Below, in pieces: positions 35,426 through 46,693 of a DNA stretch of 64,000 bases. The notes below the pieces were generated by a model. The model searched no databases and was not told where the DNA came from. It was given only the letters and a program-made list of their open reading frames with translations. The stretch's first letter is position 1, and each line of letters starts with the position of its first letter. Source of the stretch: Aedes albopictus (Eukaryota > Arthropoda > Insecta > Diptera > Culicidae); assembly GCF_035046485.1 (NCBI RefSeq), contig NC_085138.1, positions 31,773,115-31,837,114 on the forward strand, given 5' to 3'. The translations under genes were made by a program, and so were the position numbers.

Positions 35426-36360
35426 GTACCACATTTATAGTAAAAATTATTTAAAAACTTGTTAGGAGAAATATTTCTAGGAAAAGCTGCTAGTGGTATC
35501 AAAACAGAAGCATTTTTTTATTTCTATGCACGTATTCTGAAAAAGAAAATTCTAGTAAAGACACACCAAGAATCCGACGACATCAATAACTAAACGTTAA
35601 ACTTTTGAAATTGAAAATGAACTCGACACTCTCTCCTCTTGCTACCATCGATGACAATGGCCGACGGTTTTGTGTCGAGTTGTATCATACTTTAGCGAAT
35701 TTCTCTGTCGCAGCTCTTGCACTATCCATCCACAAACTCTAGTGTCACCTATAATGGAAACCGTGAAAAAAAAGCCTTTCGCGCTATGGAGGCTCGGAAT
35801 TTCACTCTTCCCATCGATTGACACACTGTCACACTTTGTGTCGAATCAGCCACCATCCACAATCGCCGTACCGCCAACAACGCCGGTATCTACCATCAAC
35901 ACCGCCGCACAACCGAGCTCGTTGTGGATGGAGATGATGATGATGATGATGAGCGTAAATTGACGCCGAACATCAACCAGAAGCAACAGCAATGACGCGA
36001 AGGCCGTCAAAAAATCAGCGCCATCGTCATTCTGCTGTGGTTGGTTATTATTAATTGAAAGTTTGAGCACTAGAGAAAAGGAAGTTCAGAATTTCGAATA
36101 AATGCATGATCCTTTCAATATTCTACATAATTCTTAACAAAGTATCAGTTGTTTCTTGCACATCCTTACCTCTGAACCCCATAAAGTCAACCTGTCATAG
36201 CTAGTATCTGTCTCACATTGCAACCATGTATTTCATCTTAGTTAAATCAAATGATATCTATGATTCGTTGTTCGAACTATTTCAGGAGGAATTGTAAAGT
36301 TTTAGAATCAAATCACCGTAGAGTTTCCTGAAGTTCCTGAAAGTCTTTTTTTTATTAAAA
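35426..36360. other. Low-repeat region, no gene identified; GAT microsatellite
   Basis: Mixed-composition DNA with a (GAT)6 run at 35933-35951. A 97-codon plus-strand frame over 35670-35963 has no recognisable domain, and its end is made by the microsatellite. I do not call it a gene. Confidence 0.4.
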
Positions 36361-36600
36361 ACTAGCTGTACCCGGCAAACTTTGACTTGCCTACTGCGAC
36401 ACTTGAAACTTGACATTTCAAGTTTCAATTCAACATGTATGGAAGATCGATTTTCAAAAACTCTCAATTTTTCCATGTTTTTTGCCTCATAAACCTTCCT
36501 TGGGTGAAAACTAACAGAACAAAACTAAGACGTTCGAAATCGGACCTTCCGTTCGCAAGTTATGCGCGGTCCCACGTATGCCACTGAAATTTTAGATGTG
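36361..36600 (-). mobile_element. Helitron 3' end, minus strand
   Basis: Read on the minus strand the sequence ends GTTTGCCGGGTACAGCTAGT, preceded by GGCAAGTCAAAGTTTGCC, which forms a short hairpin. A hairpin followed by CTAGT is the Helitron 3' terminus. The 5' end (start of the element, at a higher coordinate) is not recognisable, so the outer limit is approximate. Confidence 0.65.
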
Positions 36601-36863
36601 AAGCAATAATTGCTGTGATACTTCTTCGAAAAATAATTATTAAAATTCAGCAAAAATTCCTTCTAAGAATCGTTCATATAGAAATTCCTCGAAAATACTG
36701 AGGGATTTCATGAAGAGCCCTTGGATGTTATTTTGGAATATTTTTTATTATTATTATTTATTTATTTATTAAAGAGGTTTTAACAAAAAGTCATTCGCCT
36801 CCGACAATATTATTTATTATTTATGATCCAAAAGGATTTTTTTATTTCTTGTTTCTGTATTTC

Positions 36864-38086
36864 CCCGAGCAGAGGAGAATATCAAAATAATAACAACGGA
36901 ATCACAAAACCTGTTTTTATAGCTTAGTTTGTTATTACATATTAAGTTATTGAGGTATTACCGTTCCATAACATGTTTTGTAGGACAATCTTATTTTGTT
37001 ATGATTGTGCTATTGATATATTTTCTCTAAATTACATTTCGATAATATATTTTGTTGTAGCACAAGTGCTATTGTTTTTACTGTACAAATATTTGATTAT
37101 TGATAGCACTACAATAACAAGCTTTGTAATCAAAACTACACCCAGACTTGTCCGCACTGAGCGCATTAAAATTCTGCTGTTTGGATTTACACCATCAAAA
37201 TCAACATAAATATGCAATCTTTTCATCTCAACTGATAGAAGGATGTTGAAACATCATTTCAAACTATTAAAAAACTCTGGATCGCCAATCCGGATATATG
37301 AATTTATGCAATGGCAGGCACAGAAAACCCTTCAGCTTATAACTGTGGAAGTGCTCAAAGAACATTAAGTTGAAGAGAGGCTGGCCAAGTTCCAGTGCTA
37401 ACATAGCGCCATAAAGAAGAAGAAGAAGTACTTCGTGAGGAACTAATGAGAAAATAATATTGTCTCATCAGTTCCTCTTCCTCTTCTTTTTGACATTACA
37501 TTCTAACTGTAACAGAGTCAACTTATCAGCCTTTTATTTTTGAGCACTTTGATAAGTATATCTGTTTTTCCCAATTTCAGTTGGGTACGAGTTACGTATA
37601 TTGAAATTACAATAGAGTTTTAGCCATTTTTCGTTTTGGATCGGCTGGTGGAATTCCAGGATGAACTACACGTTTGATAAAAAAGTAAAAGTCAAGTCAA
37701 TCACCAAGAAGAAGTCACCAAAAAGAACTTGATTATTTTTAGACATTTTATGTTTATTGCTTTCACTGCATCGGGGCCATTTTGCTATTAAAACTCATTT
37801 TGTTCTCTGATTGTTATCAATAACATATTTATTTCAAAATTTGTTATTGAAATATTTTACAAATTCGCTGTTATTAAGTTGTTATTTAAAATAACAAAAC
37901 GTGTTATTTTACTGGTCTTCCAGGAAAATTATTTTGTTATGATTTTTTTTATTTTGCCGCTTATGACAGACAAGTTTATAACATGATATGTTATTTTAAT
38001 AACGTGAAAATAACTCATTCCGTTACCCAGTTATTTTGCAAAAATAACATATTTCATTATGCATTTGATATTCCCTTCTGCTAGGG
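36864..38086. mobile_element. TIR element with CCCNAGCAGA ends, 1.2 kb
   Basis: The left end CCCGAGCAGAGGAGAATATC and the reversed right end CCCTAGCAGAAGGGAATATC match at 17 of 20. The interior is AT-rich with many AATAAC/GTTATT motifs and no transposase. The ends resemble those of 3017-6988 (CCCGAGCAAAG). A truncated SINE lies inside at 37277-37429. The target duplication is unclear. Confidence 0.6.
37277..37429 (+). mobile_element. Truncated, internally deleted tRNA-type SINE
   Basis: It begins at CTGGATCGCCAATCCGGA, inside the tRNA-like head, so the A box is lost. It then skips to the body (ATGCAATGGCAGGCA, AACTGTGGAAGTGCTCAAAG) and ends in AAGAAGAAGAAG. This is the same family as 6642, 8617 and 11633. 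Confidence 0.8.
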
Positions 38087-38196
38087 TCTGTCTGTAGTAC
38101 CTACTTGATATATTCAACATTCCAATAGAATAACCATAAATACCTCCTGGGTGTTACCGTAGGAATATAAAGAAAATCATCGAATGTTCTGAAGAA

Positions 38197-38459
38197 TCTA
38201 TATAAATAAAAATGGAATGGTGTTTGTATGTCACAAATAGGCTCGGGAACGGGCCAACGGATCTTCACCGTTTTTTTTTTTCAAAGTTTCATTCGTGCAG
38301 CGTTCCGACGTGTTCGTACGAAAAAAAAAATGGGAAAATCGACTGGGAACGCACCTGTAATGAAAAAGTTTGAAATTCCATTTTGCGAGGCATTTTTCTA
38401 CAGAGCTGCATGTCACAAACACAGTAGGCAGGCAGAACGACGTTTGCCGGGACAGCTAG
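38197..38459 (+). mobile_element. Compact non-autonomous Helitron, 263 bp
   Basis: The 5' end is TCTATATAAATAAAAATGGA and the 3' end is GCCGGGACAGCTAG followed by T. A hairpin (GGCAGAAC/GTTTGCC, 38430-38448) precedes the CTAGT. The flanks are A (38196) and T (38460), which is the Helitron target with no duplication. It encodes no Rep/helicase. The 88-codon frame across it is spurious. Confidence 0.8.
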
Positions 38460-38500
38460 TATTTTATATAAATTTCAGCAAAAAAAAATCTTGATAAGCA

Positions 38501-39000
38501 NNNNNNNNNNNNNNNNNNNNNNNNNNNNNNNNNNNNNNNNNNNNNNNNNNNNNNNNNNNNNNNNNNNNNNNNNNNNNNNNNNNNNNNNNNNNNNNNNNNN
38601 NNNNNNNNNNNNNNNNNNNNNNNNNNNNNNNNNNNNNNNNNNNNNNNNNNNNNNNNNNNNNNNNNNNNNNNNNNNNNNNNNNNNNNNNNNNNNNNNNNNN
38701 NNNNNNNNNNNNNNNNNNNNNNNNNNNNNNNNNNNNNNNNNNNNNNNNNNNNNNNNNNNNNNNNNNNNNNNNNNNNNNNNNNNNNNNNNNNNNNNNNNNN
38801 NNNNNNNNNNNNNNNNNNNNNNNNNNNNNNNNNNNNNNNNNNNNNNNNNNNNNNNNNNNNNNNNNNNNNNNNNNNNNNNNNNNNNNNNNNNNNNNNNNNN
38901 NNNNNNNNNNNNNNNNNNNNNNNNNNNNNNNNNNNNNNNNNNNNNNNNNNNNNNNNNNNNNNNNNNNNNNNNNNNNNNNNNNNNNNNNNNNNNNNNNNNN
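38501..39000. other. Assembly gap of 500 N
   Basis: Exactly 500 undetermined bases, a conventional size for a gap of unknown length. Open frames that cross it are meaningless. Confidence 0.99.
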
Positions 39001-39660
39001 CCCGCGGCGCAAGAGCCCACCTTGTTAGCCAAAAAAATCCAAACTTTGTAAAGCCACAAGAGAAGGTTGTGATACCTTGGTAGGTTCCTATATGGCGCAG
39101 TCCACACCAGCCAACCCCGTCAGTACCACCCCACACAATGATGAAGACGACGACGACGGCGACGACGACGATACTTCTTGGAACGCACACGTTGCACCCC
39201 GACGAGTTCAACTTCGAATCTGAATGGGAGTAGCGAGCGAGCGAGCTGGGAACGGCGGAGAACACGGTGCGGATACTTTTCTGACTCTCTGTGAGCGAGC
39301 TATGAGCGAGTTGGTGCGGTTGTGGTGGTGTAACTATGCTTCGATGTTGGTATCGATGCCAAAGCATAGGCAAGGCATATGCATGATTTATGTTTAGAGC
39401 AGAAGCAGTACATGTTATGCGAAAGAGAGAAGTGTGGTCAGCATAAGCGAATATTTATAAGTCCGAGATCTATATAAATACAGATAAAATATGCAACAAG
39501 TTTGAAAAATATTGTGTTCAGCACGAGTCAAACTAGGAGGAATTTCGGGAAACTGAACTGTCTTTAAAATGGATTTTCTTCGATATATTGTAATTTATCT
39601 CATTTTTCAAATTGTAACGAACTCACTAGTCCTTTGACTATCACCGTTTCTAAAAATGAA
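39001..39660. other. GC-rich sequence beside the gap, no gene proven
   Basis: It contains a (GAC)n/(GTC)n stretch at 39146-39171 and a GAGC-rich tract at 39231-39246. On the minus strand there is a long open stretch that enters the gap, but its codons are dominated by simple repeats. It could be an untranslated first exon of a host gene. I cannot show this. Confidence 0.3.
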
Positions 39661-39679
39661 GTAGGGTAGAAATTAACTT

Positions 39680-39763
39680 CGTCATATGCACTAATTCTTG
39701 ATTATTCTGGTTGCTATTTTTGGACTCCGGAAATCCTCCCTATACCAAATATACCCATATTGT
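39680..39763 (+). repeat. CCATCTTGG satellite fragment
   Basis: It contains TTTTTGGACTCCGGA and ATACCAAATATACCCATATT, identical in kind to units at 43610-43990 and 45121-45475. Confidence 0.75.
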
Positions 39764-39990
39764 CTAATCTAATCTAATCTAATCTTGTCAATATTGACGC
39801 TTGCAGCATATCAGAGATATGACACAAGCGTCAAAGCGGCCAGGCCTACTGCGTTGCATTTTCCGCAAAGATGATTCTCCGAAGTACCTGGAGTTCAGAA
39901 CATTGTTTCTTTCGTCGAGGTACTTCTCGAATCTACAGGGGAGGAAGGATGCGTGGACATACCGTACCAAACGCTCCGGATGAATTGTTG
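39764..39990 (-). mobile_element. LINE 3' end with (ATTAG)n tail, minus strand
   Basis: On the minus strand an open stretch leads to AGATTAGATTAGATTAGA (39765-39785), a pentanucleotide tail typical of some non-LTR elements. It is inserted directly in the satellite fragment at 39680-39763. The body shows no diagnostic reverse-transcriptase motif, so the clade is unknown. Confidence 0.5.
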
Positions 39991-40977
39991 ATAAATATGT
40001 TTGAAATATATGAGATTAGAGTTATGTATCATTTAATTATATCGGAAAGATCTCACCAATTTTTGCGTTGTTGTAGTAGTCCAGTGTAGGTAGATCAATA
40101 GATTCTGTACGATTGGTGTTCTTCACTTGGTTGAAGGTTCTTCTTTGCCTTATTGTATCTTCGTCTGCATCATCCACTCGAATCCCTTAAAAACTGTGTA
40201 CACAAGGATTATACCCTACAAACACGCGTGGAGACCGGTCACAAACAAACAGACTCGAACTGATCGACCTCCTCTGCCACTCACTCAGTTAGATTTCATT
40301 ATCGATTAGCCCAAACAATTTTCGATCCATCCGGAAATACTTTTCGGTGATGCACCAAACCCTACGTTTCACGACACAGCTGCACAACTTCCACTAGAAC
40401 CACTAGTTCGATTATTTCTATAAATACACACTTGCCCTTGTGCCGTAGTGTCACAAATTATCGAATTATACCGGATAACGAAAAAAATCGTGACACAAAA
40501 AATTTTCTTGCACAATTTCCTTCTCTTTGTGGGCATAAATGAACAATGCTTGATGTGAATAACTTGGACCTACTTCTACGCGCACTAGTATTTCCCAGAC
40601 AACCAGTCATCGTATAAGATGTTGCATAAGATGATAATGTGGAGGCCATATGCGTGCATGCCTCCATTTAGGCGCATGTAAAATGTACGCATATCCCCTC
40701 CACTTTAAATAAGAAATTATCGCAATCTTGATTACGATATTCTTTATTACACCTCAAAACATAAGATTCAAAATCTTTGACAGTTTCCAGGTAATTTGAA
40801 GGATGTAACATAAGCGAAAAGAGAATGGCAATAAGGACGGCAAAGTAAAGATTTTTTTTCTTTACTTTGCTCATGTAAGATCTGTCAAAATGACCTGAGA
40901 TCTGTCAAACATTATGAGGTTATGTTAGTTGGCATGCTGAAGAATGAGCCATTTTATGAAACACAGGCAAATAAACT
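39991..40977. other. No gene recognised
   Basis: About 1 kb of AT-rich DNA. Short frames have no motif and no repeat of this window is visible. Confidence 0.5.
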
Positions 40978-42996
40978 GTGGGAGCAAGTGGCTTCATAAA
41001 ACCGAACTGGTTTATTCCTGACAAAAGTATATTGAAGTTAAGTCTATGTGAAAACCCTGCCTCTGCTGGAAAGGGGAGCTCTCATACAACAGACATTTCT
41101 TCATTACTCGAGAATCAATCAAGCAAAGCGAACCAAACTTGGCATGTAGGCATGAAGGCAAGAAATGTTTTTCAAATAGTGTAATACCCCTCCCCAAGGG
41201 GGCCCAATACAAATGAAGCAGACGAAACTACTAAAAAATTACATACGAAATGTTTGCTTATTTAAATCAAGGATGACATCTCTACATCCATGTTACTTAC
41301 ATTTTTGGCTACAACACAGTTACAGCGGTACTTGACCCACTCACTTCTGTAATATTTTCCTACTGTTTTTAAACAAGAAAAGAGATGGATAAGATACTTA
41401 AATTAAAATACAAAAAAAAAAGGTAAAAAAAAAGTGAAAAAAGCAACAGGAAATAAATTTGGCATATAGAGGTTTTTGAAGGACGGAAATGTCAATAATA
41501 TTGTGAGTTCCTTCTATGAAAAGCGAAAGGACCATTAGGCCGAACGTCATGCAACCGAATGAACAATATCCCGAACGGACATTAGGCAGCATGGTCATTT
41601 AACCAAAATGCAACCAGGCAACATGTTCATCATCACCGCATTGTAACACAGGTTGTACTTCCCGATATTTACGCTTCTCACTCCATCTGAGAGTTTTCCT
41701 TCTTTTAATAATATGCTGTTTTTTTCAAGTCACACTACTAAATAGTTGATCTGAGATTGTTCCTTCTTTTAAAAATAAGTAATTCTTTCGCATTACAATC
41801 CGGGGCATTATAGGAAGAAAAGATCGACAAAAGATTAAATTTTTTCAGATAAATGAACACAAACTGTGTGTTTCCTAGGTAATAAGCATGTACTGATAAA
41901 AGTTGCAATTTCTTCTCAGTCAAAAATGTGGAGGTATGTGAAGAACATAATTGTTTCTATGGTGGTGGGTAAAGGTAAATGCTCTCATTCAGATAAAACA
42001 TGACTCATAATTCAAAAACTAATCAAGCAAATAAAACAAAATATGGTATGTGGAGAGTTTTGAAGGCAAGGAACTTTTGAAACAAGTTGAGGGTCAACGA
42101 CCCTTTCTTCATCTGGGAGCAACATCCCACAATCCTAACGAAACAAAATGCAAAGAATATCTGCATAATATGTGCAAAACAAACTAAATTTGGCATGAGG
42201 ACATTTTTGAAGGCATGGAATATCTATGATATTGTGAGTGATTCCAGAGAGTGTAGGGGGTTCTCATCTTGGTTCTCATGCAAATTAAATAGAAATTTTT
42301 GCTTAACTAGGAAAAAGTGTACGGCCGACGGTTATTAGGCCGAAGTTCATAGACCCGAATGAATCCACAGGTAAAATGATCACCATGTCCCCTTTGTCAC
42401 ACATGTTGTACTTCCTGCTGCTTAAAATGCTCACTTCATCAGAGACTTTTCCTTCTTTTAGTAATAGGCTGTTCTTTCAAGTCACACTATTACATTTTCT
42501 TTACGGACCAACTGCTAAAATTTACATCTTACCTAAATGTTGCCTTCTTTTTATGGAAGGTTTTTCTTTCGAGTGGCGCTGTTGTGTAGTTTATGGCAGT
42601 TGAATTGTGAACTCTATGGTCGATTTGTCCCATTAAGATACATTGTTAAAGAGTTGATTAGCAACCAAACCACCAAACAGCATTCTTTATCTGCAAATTT
42701 TCCTTCTTTTGAAATACTATTCGTTTGCACTGTTTTGAAAGAGTGGGCCTTCACATAAAAAATCAACCAAAGATAAAATAAGATGAAGTCAAATGCCTCA
42801 AATGGAAGATAACGTGAAATCATCAACAAGATTTTTGAATTGTTCAATTTGTTCTCCATTAAAAAAATTAACAAAAACATTAGAAAAACTGAGAAAATAT
42901 CAGTACAGAAGATATTCAAAACCATCAGAACTAAAGTGTCGTGAAGAAAGATCCACAATTAAAATGGGGCAATACATAGTTTGCCGGGTCAGCTAG
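40978..42996 (+). mobile_element. Helitron-associated repeat block ending in a Helitron 3' terminus
   Basis: The right end is GGCAATACATAGTTTGCCGG then GTCAGCTAG|T, a hairpin plus CTAGT as at 38430-38460. Internal diverged repeats recur. AAA.TTGGCATG followed by GAAGGCA.GAA occurs near 41130, 41457, 42035 and 42185. TTCCTTCTTTTA.TAAT.GCTGTT occurs near 41697 and 42450. AGGCCGAACGTCAT-like text occurs near 41538 and 42337. The left end is not defined. Confidence 0.55.
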
Positions 42997-43009
42997 TACA
43001 ATATAAATA

Positions 43010-43607
43010 CAGGGTGCGGCAGGAAAAAATGCGAAAAGTTCAAGGCACTATTACACGCTAAATATGGGATATATATGACTATTTTTTCATGACAGTGTAT
43101 TAGTCAATGTCTATATTCTAGCACTGAAAAATAAAAATGAACATATTTGATGTTTAACATGTGATAATGTAGGCCTAATAAGCGGATATCAATAAACTGC
43201 GCGCCCAATGGTCATTACACAAAATGACTATAACAGTATCAAAATTAGCACAAATTTGATGAACAACCAGACCACACTGATCCAGAGCCATGTAGTTTCA
43301 CATACCAGATGAAATAAGTACATATATTTGATGATATTGTAGAGAAAATCAAAAATTTTGTTTTATCAGATGCGAAATTTAGCGACCTGTGCGATTTTCT
43401 GCGGTTTGAAAATTCTGGTTGTCTTCATCTTCAGGCGCCGCCCTGTAAAGGTTAGTGACCAAAATGGGAAATTTTTTAATTAACTTTTCAGAAAACTAGC
43501 CTATCATAGATCATGGAACGTTGAAACATAGATTGGTTAATGTCAAATAGACGAAAATGAGGTTTGAAGTTGAAAAACACTTTCGCATTTTTTCCTGCCG
43601 CATACTG
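43010..43607. mobile_element. Tc1/mariner-like deletion derivative
   Basis: The left end CAGGGTGCGGCAGGAAAAAA and reversed right end CAGTATGCGGCAGGAAAAAA continue as ATGCGAAA in both, giving 25 of 27 matches. TA lies at 43008-43009 and 43608-43609. The 598-bp interior has no transposase. Confidence 0.8.
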
Positions 43608-43609
43608 TA

Positions 43610-43990
43610 TACCGATACCCATATTGCATGATTTTAGAGCCTGAATGTCCAATAAACAGCCGCCATCTTGAATTTTGAAACGCCATCTTGGATATTCTGC
43701 TCGTCATTTTTGATCTCCGGTCATCTTCCCCATACCAAATATACCCATATGAAATGGTTTAGGAGCCTAAAACTCCATTAAACAGACGCCTTCATGAATT
43801 TGGAGCCGCCATCTTGGATTTTAGATTACCATTTTGGATATTCTCGTCATCATTTTTGAACTTCGGACTTCTTTCCTATACCAAACATATCCCATATTGC
43901 ATGGTTTTAGAGCCTTAAACTCAATTATACATCTGCCATCTTGAATTAGTACCCGCCATCTTGAATTTTATTCATTTTTATTCTTCAATC
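43610..43990 (+). repeat. CCATCTTGG satellite, block 1
   Basis: Two to three units of roughly 120-180 bp carry GCCATCTTGGATTTT, TTTTTGGACTCCGG-like text, ATACCAAATATACCCATATT and TTTTAGAGCCTAAAACTC. Block 2 continues after the insertions at 44106-45120. Confidence 0.8.
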
Positions 43991-44105
43991 ACCTAACCTA
44001 ATATACAGCCCTCCTGTCTACTAGGGTACTGCATGAGCGATTCCAATTGGAAGCTGTACTTACACTTTGTACAAGACCCAAATGTATTGTATTCTTATTT
44101 TACTA

Positions 44106-44574
44106 CCGTATTACCCCGTTAATACGACACCGACTGTTGTCGAATAACCGGGATAAACTTTTAATTCGACAAACTGGTCACCCTACACCACCATGCTCAT
44201 TGAAATTTGGCAACTCTATTTTTTTTGTTTTTGTTTAGATTTCCGGATTTGTTGTGAAACATAATTTCAACAGATATTGCGGTGATGCAAATGAAAAGCT
44301 CAATCTTTCTACGATTGTTGCCATCCTCAGTTCATTCCGGTTGGTCTCTAGGCGGTTTGGATGTCGAATAGCACCAACTCAGAACTTCCGGAATTAGCGG
44401 CCGCAAGACGAGCTGCCGCGGGTGCGAGTACAAGCGCAATATCAAACTGTTTTGCATTTACAGTGTACATCGCTGTGACATTTGAACATTTTTTGATTCG
44501 ACACTTGTCGAATAAGCGAGGTACGAATTAAAAAGTGTCGTATTAAACCGTGTCGAATTAACGGGGTAAGACGG
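44106..44574. mobile_element. Pogo/Tigger-type MITE with TA target
   Basis: TA lies at 44104-44105 and 44575-44576. The ends are CCGTATTACCCCGTTAATAC and, reversed, CCGTCTTACCCCGTTAATTC. Subterminal GTCGAATAA and AATTCGACA motifs recur at both ends. The element is 469 bp, non-coding and probably moved by a TA-targeting transposase. Whether the relic at 50162-52311 belongs to the same family cannot be shown, because that gene's own ends are not recognisable. Confidence 0.75.
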
Positions 44575-44664
44575 TACATCGAACTGGTTGCCGTTGCGCT
44601 GCTTTCACTTTCTGCCCTATCGTGGTAGAATGATGAGCACGAGGATGTTGATGGGTGGCTGTTG

Positions 44665-44901
44665 CACGCAAAAAAATCCGTTCCGATATACGTGAACTCC
44701 CATTCACGGCAACGGGAACAAACGGGAACTATGCATAGCAACGATAACAACAATAAGAAATGTACACCGTGAACTAGATATCACGTTTTCCAGAACGACC
44801 ATATTGACAGCTGGAACTAGTTCCAGTTCACGGTGTATATTTGCTTGTTCTCATATTTGCGTTTGTTTGTTCACGTTTATCAGAACGGTTTTCTGAGCGT
44901 G
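44665..44901. mobile_element. Putative MITE with CACGC ends
   Basis: The left end has CACGCAAAAAAATCCGTTCC then GATATACGTGAAC. The reversed right end has CACGCTCAGAAAACCGTTCT then GATAAACGTGAAC. Flanks TGGCTGTT and TGGTTGTT are close to an 8-bp duplication. An inner inverted pair (TACACCGTGAACTAG, near 44762 and 44840) adds a second hairpin. Confidence 0.6.
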
Positions 44902-44929
44902 TGGTTGTTCATTTTTCCATTCCAATTGG

Positions 44930-45120
44930 GGGTCCATTATGAGGTGCCGTTCGCCGATGTCCAAGTATCCAGGTCCATTTGAGTCATGGGCTCAGAAGAG
45001 GGTCTGTGTCAGCTGTTCTCAGGAGGAAAGAGCAACTGACGAAAGTTTCCGGGCTGGGATCCAACCCATGAACCTCTGCTTATGAATCAAACGTGTGACC
45101 AATTGCACCACAGGCCCCGG
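44930..45120 (-). mobile_element. Second tRNA-type SINE family, minus strand
   Basis: On the minus strand there is an A-box-like TGGTGCAATTGGTCACACG and, about 35 bases on, a B-box-like GGGTTGGATCCCAGCCC. This is the spacing of a tRNA promoter. The body differs from the GAA-tailed SINEs. The tail and target duplication are not clear. Confidence 0.55.
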
Positions 45121-45475
45121 CTATATTGGATTTTAGGTCGCCATCTTGTATATTCTGGTCGCCATTTTTGGAGTTCAGACATCTTCCCTATACACAATTT
45201 ACCAATATTGTACATATGGTTTTGGAGCCTAAAACACGATTAAGCAGTCGCCATCTCGAATTTTGAGCCGCCATCTTGGCTTTCAGACCGACATCTTGGA
45301 TGTTCCGGTCGCCATTTTGGACTCCAGAGTTCTTCCTCATACCAAATATACCCCATATTGCATGGTTTTAGAGCCTAAAACTATATTAAACAGTCGCCAT
45401 CTTGAATATTGGACTGCCATCTTGAATTTTGGAGGGACATCGTGGAAGTTCTGGTCTCCAGTGTTGATTTCTGCA
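45121..45475 (+). repeat. CCATCTTGG satellite, block 2
   Basis: Units with GCCATCTTGG, GTCGCCATTTTGGACTCCAG and ATATTGCATGGTTTTAGAGC continue block 1 after three insertions. Confidence 0.8.
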
Positions 45476-46191
45476 CATAATTCGTCAACCGTGCTAAAGG
45501 TTACACTCAAACCTCCATTTAGGTCGAATCCATTTAGGTAAAATCTATTTAGGTCCCTCCATTTAGGTAACGTTACCTAAATTAAATCAGATTGTGTTCA
45601 GAGCAGTTGCAGTGTTTTAGATTAAGGATAAGGTTGGTTAAAGGGAATTAAGTTGCAAGTGAAGTTAATGATAGATAAGGGTGTGCCTATGGGGAGGGGA
45701 AGTCAATGAGGAGGGCTGGGGGGTGGGTGGGGGTGGTGGGTTTGGGTGTGCCTGCGTAATGCCTCTGAAACTCGCCTGATTTCTGAAATGCCCTCGAAAT
45801 CCCCCTAAAACCCCCTCGGACCCCATGTAACGCACCTGATACTCTCAGAAACCCCCGAAAACGCCTACGTAATGCCTGAGTAACGCTTCTGAAACTTGCC
45901 AAAAATCGTCTGAAGCTGTCTGAATTGCCTTTAAAATTCCCCTAACACCTCATCGGGCCCCATGTAACGCAACTGAGACCCTCATGAGCCCCCAAAACGC
46001 CTGCGTAACGCCTGAGTAACGCCTCTGAAACTCGCCAAAAATTATCTGAAGCTATCTGAAATGCCCTTGAAATCCCCATAAAACCTACTCGGGCCCCATG
46101 TAACGCAACTGAGACCCTTCGAAACTCATTAAAAATCGTCAAATATTGGGGGGGCAAAACCATGCTTGCCCCCCCTAAGTTGGCGCCTATG
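45476..46191 (-). mobile_element. GGCGCCAAC-family hAT end carrying a 137-bp tandem repeat
   Basis: The right border, read on the minus strand, is CATAGGCGCCAACTTAGGGG, the same end as 3207. Inside, CCCCATGTAACGCA occurs at 45821, 45958 and 46094, so units of 136-137 bp repeat nearly three times over 45744-46143. A CCATTTAGGT motif repeats at 45519-45570. The left border and TSD are not found, so the extent is approximate. Confidence 0.5.
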
Positions 46192-46693
46192 GTCTTCGTG
46201 CTTGAGAAGACAATTGTGTGCGTGGATTTTCTGCATACTTAACATCACAACTATAGAGAACGAGGAGCAAGAATAAACTCGATCATTATTAATCGGTGCT
46301 TAGTATTACGGGAATAAGATAAAGTCAAGAGGAATCATTGTACTAAGAATACAGAGTACCTTCCTCAATTGCATCCTCCCCCTTTTAATGGTAGCTGAAA
46401 ATAGTGGAGTTTTTTTATTTTTTACCCTTCTTACACCCATAAGATGGGTATAAATATCACTCGAAAAACCCGACTTTCGATCCGATGCCAGGAGAGCCGA
46501 GTCTCTTATACTAATCAACTCAGCTCGACGAACTGAGCAAATGTCTGAATGTATGTGTATGTGCGTATGTTGCAAAAAAAAACAACCGATTTGGGTTCTC
46601 TTAGCATAAAATGAAGGCAACAAAATCCTAGAAGAACCTTATTCAATTTTATTTCGATTGAACATTTGATTACCGAGAAATTTTTCAAAGAGT
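46192..46693 (+). repeat. Dispersed hairpin repeat, copy 2, and flank
   Basis: 46438-46580 repeats the ACTAATCAACTCAGCTCGAC and TGTATGTGTATG signature of 31003-31190. A stretch near 46588-46692 recurs at 47244-47345 (TGATTACCGAGA.AT.TTTCAAAGAGTACT), so the foldback at 46694 splits a duplicated repeat. Confidence 0.6.

Noticed and set aside
38456..39373. Long frames of 180-305 codons across the N run
   Set aside because: Most of their length is undetermined sequence; they only reflect the absence of stops in the gap.
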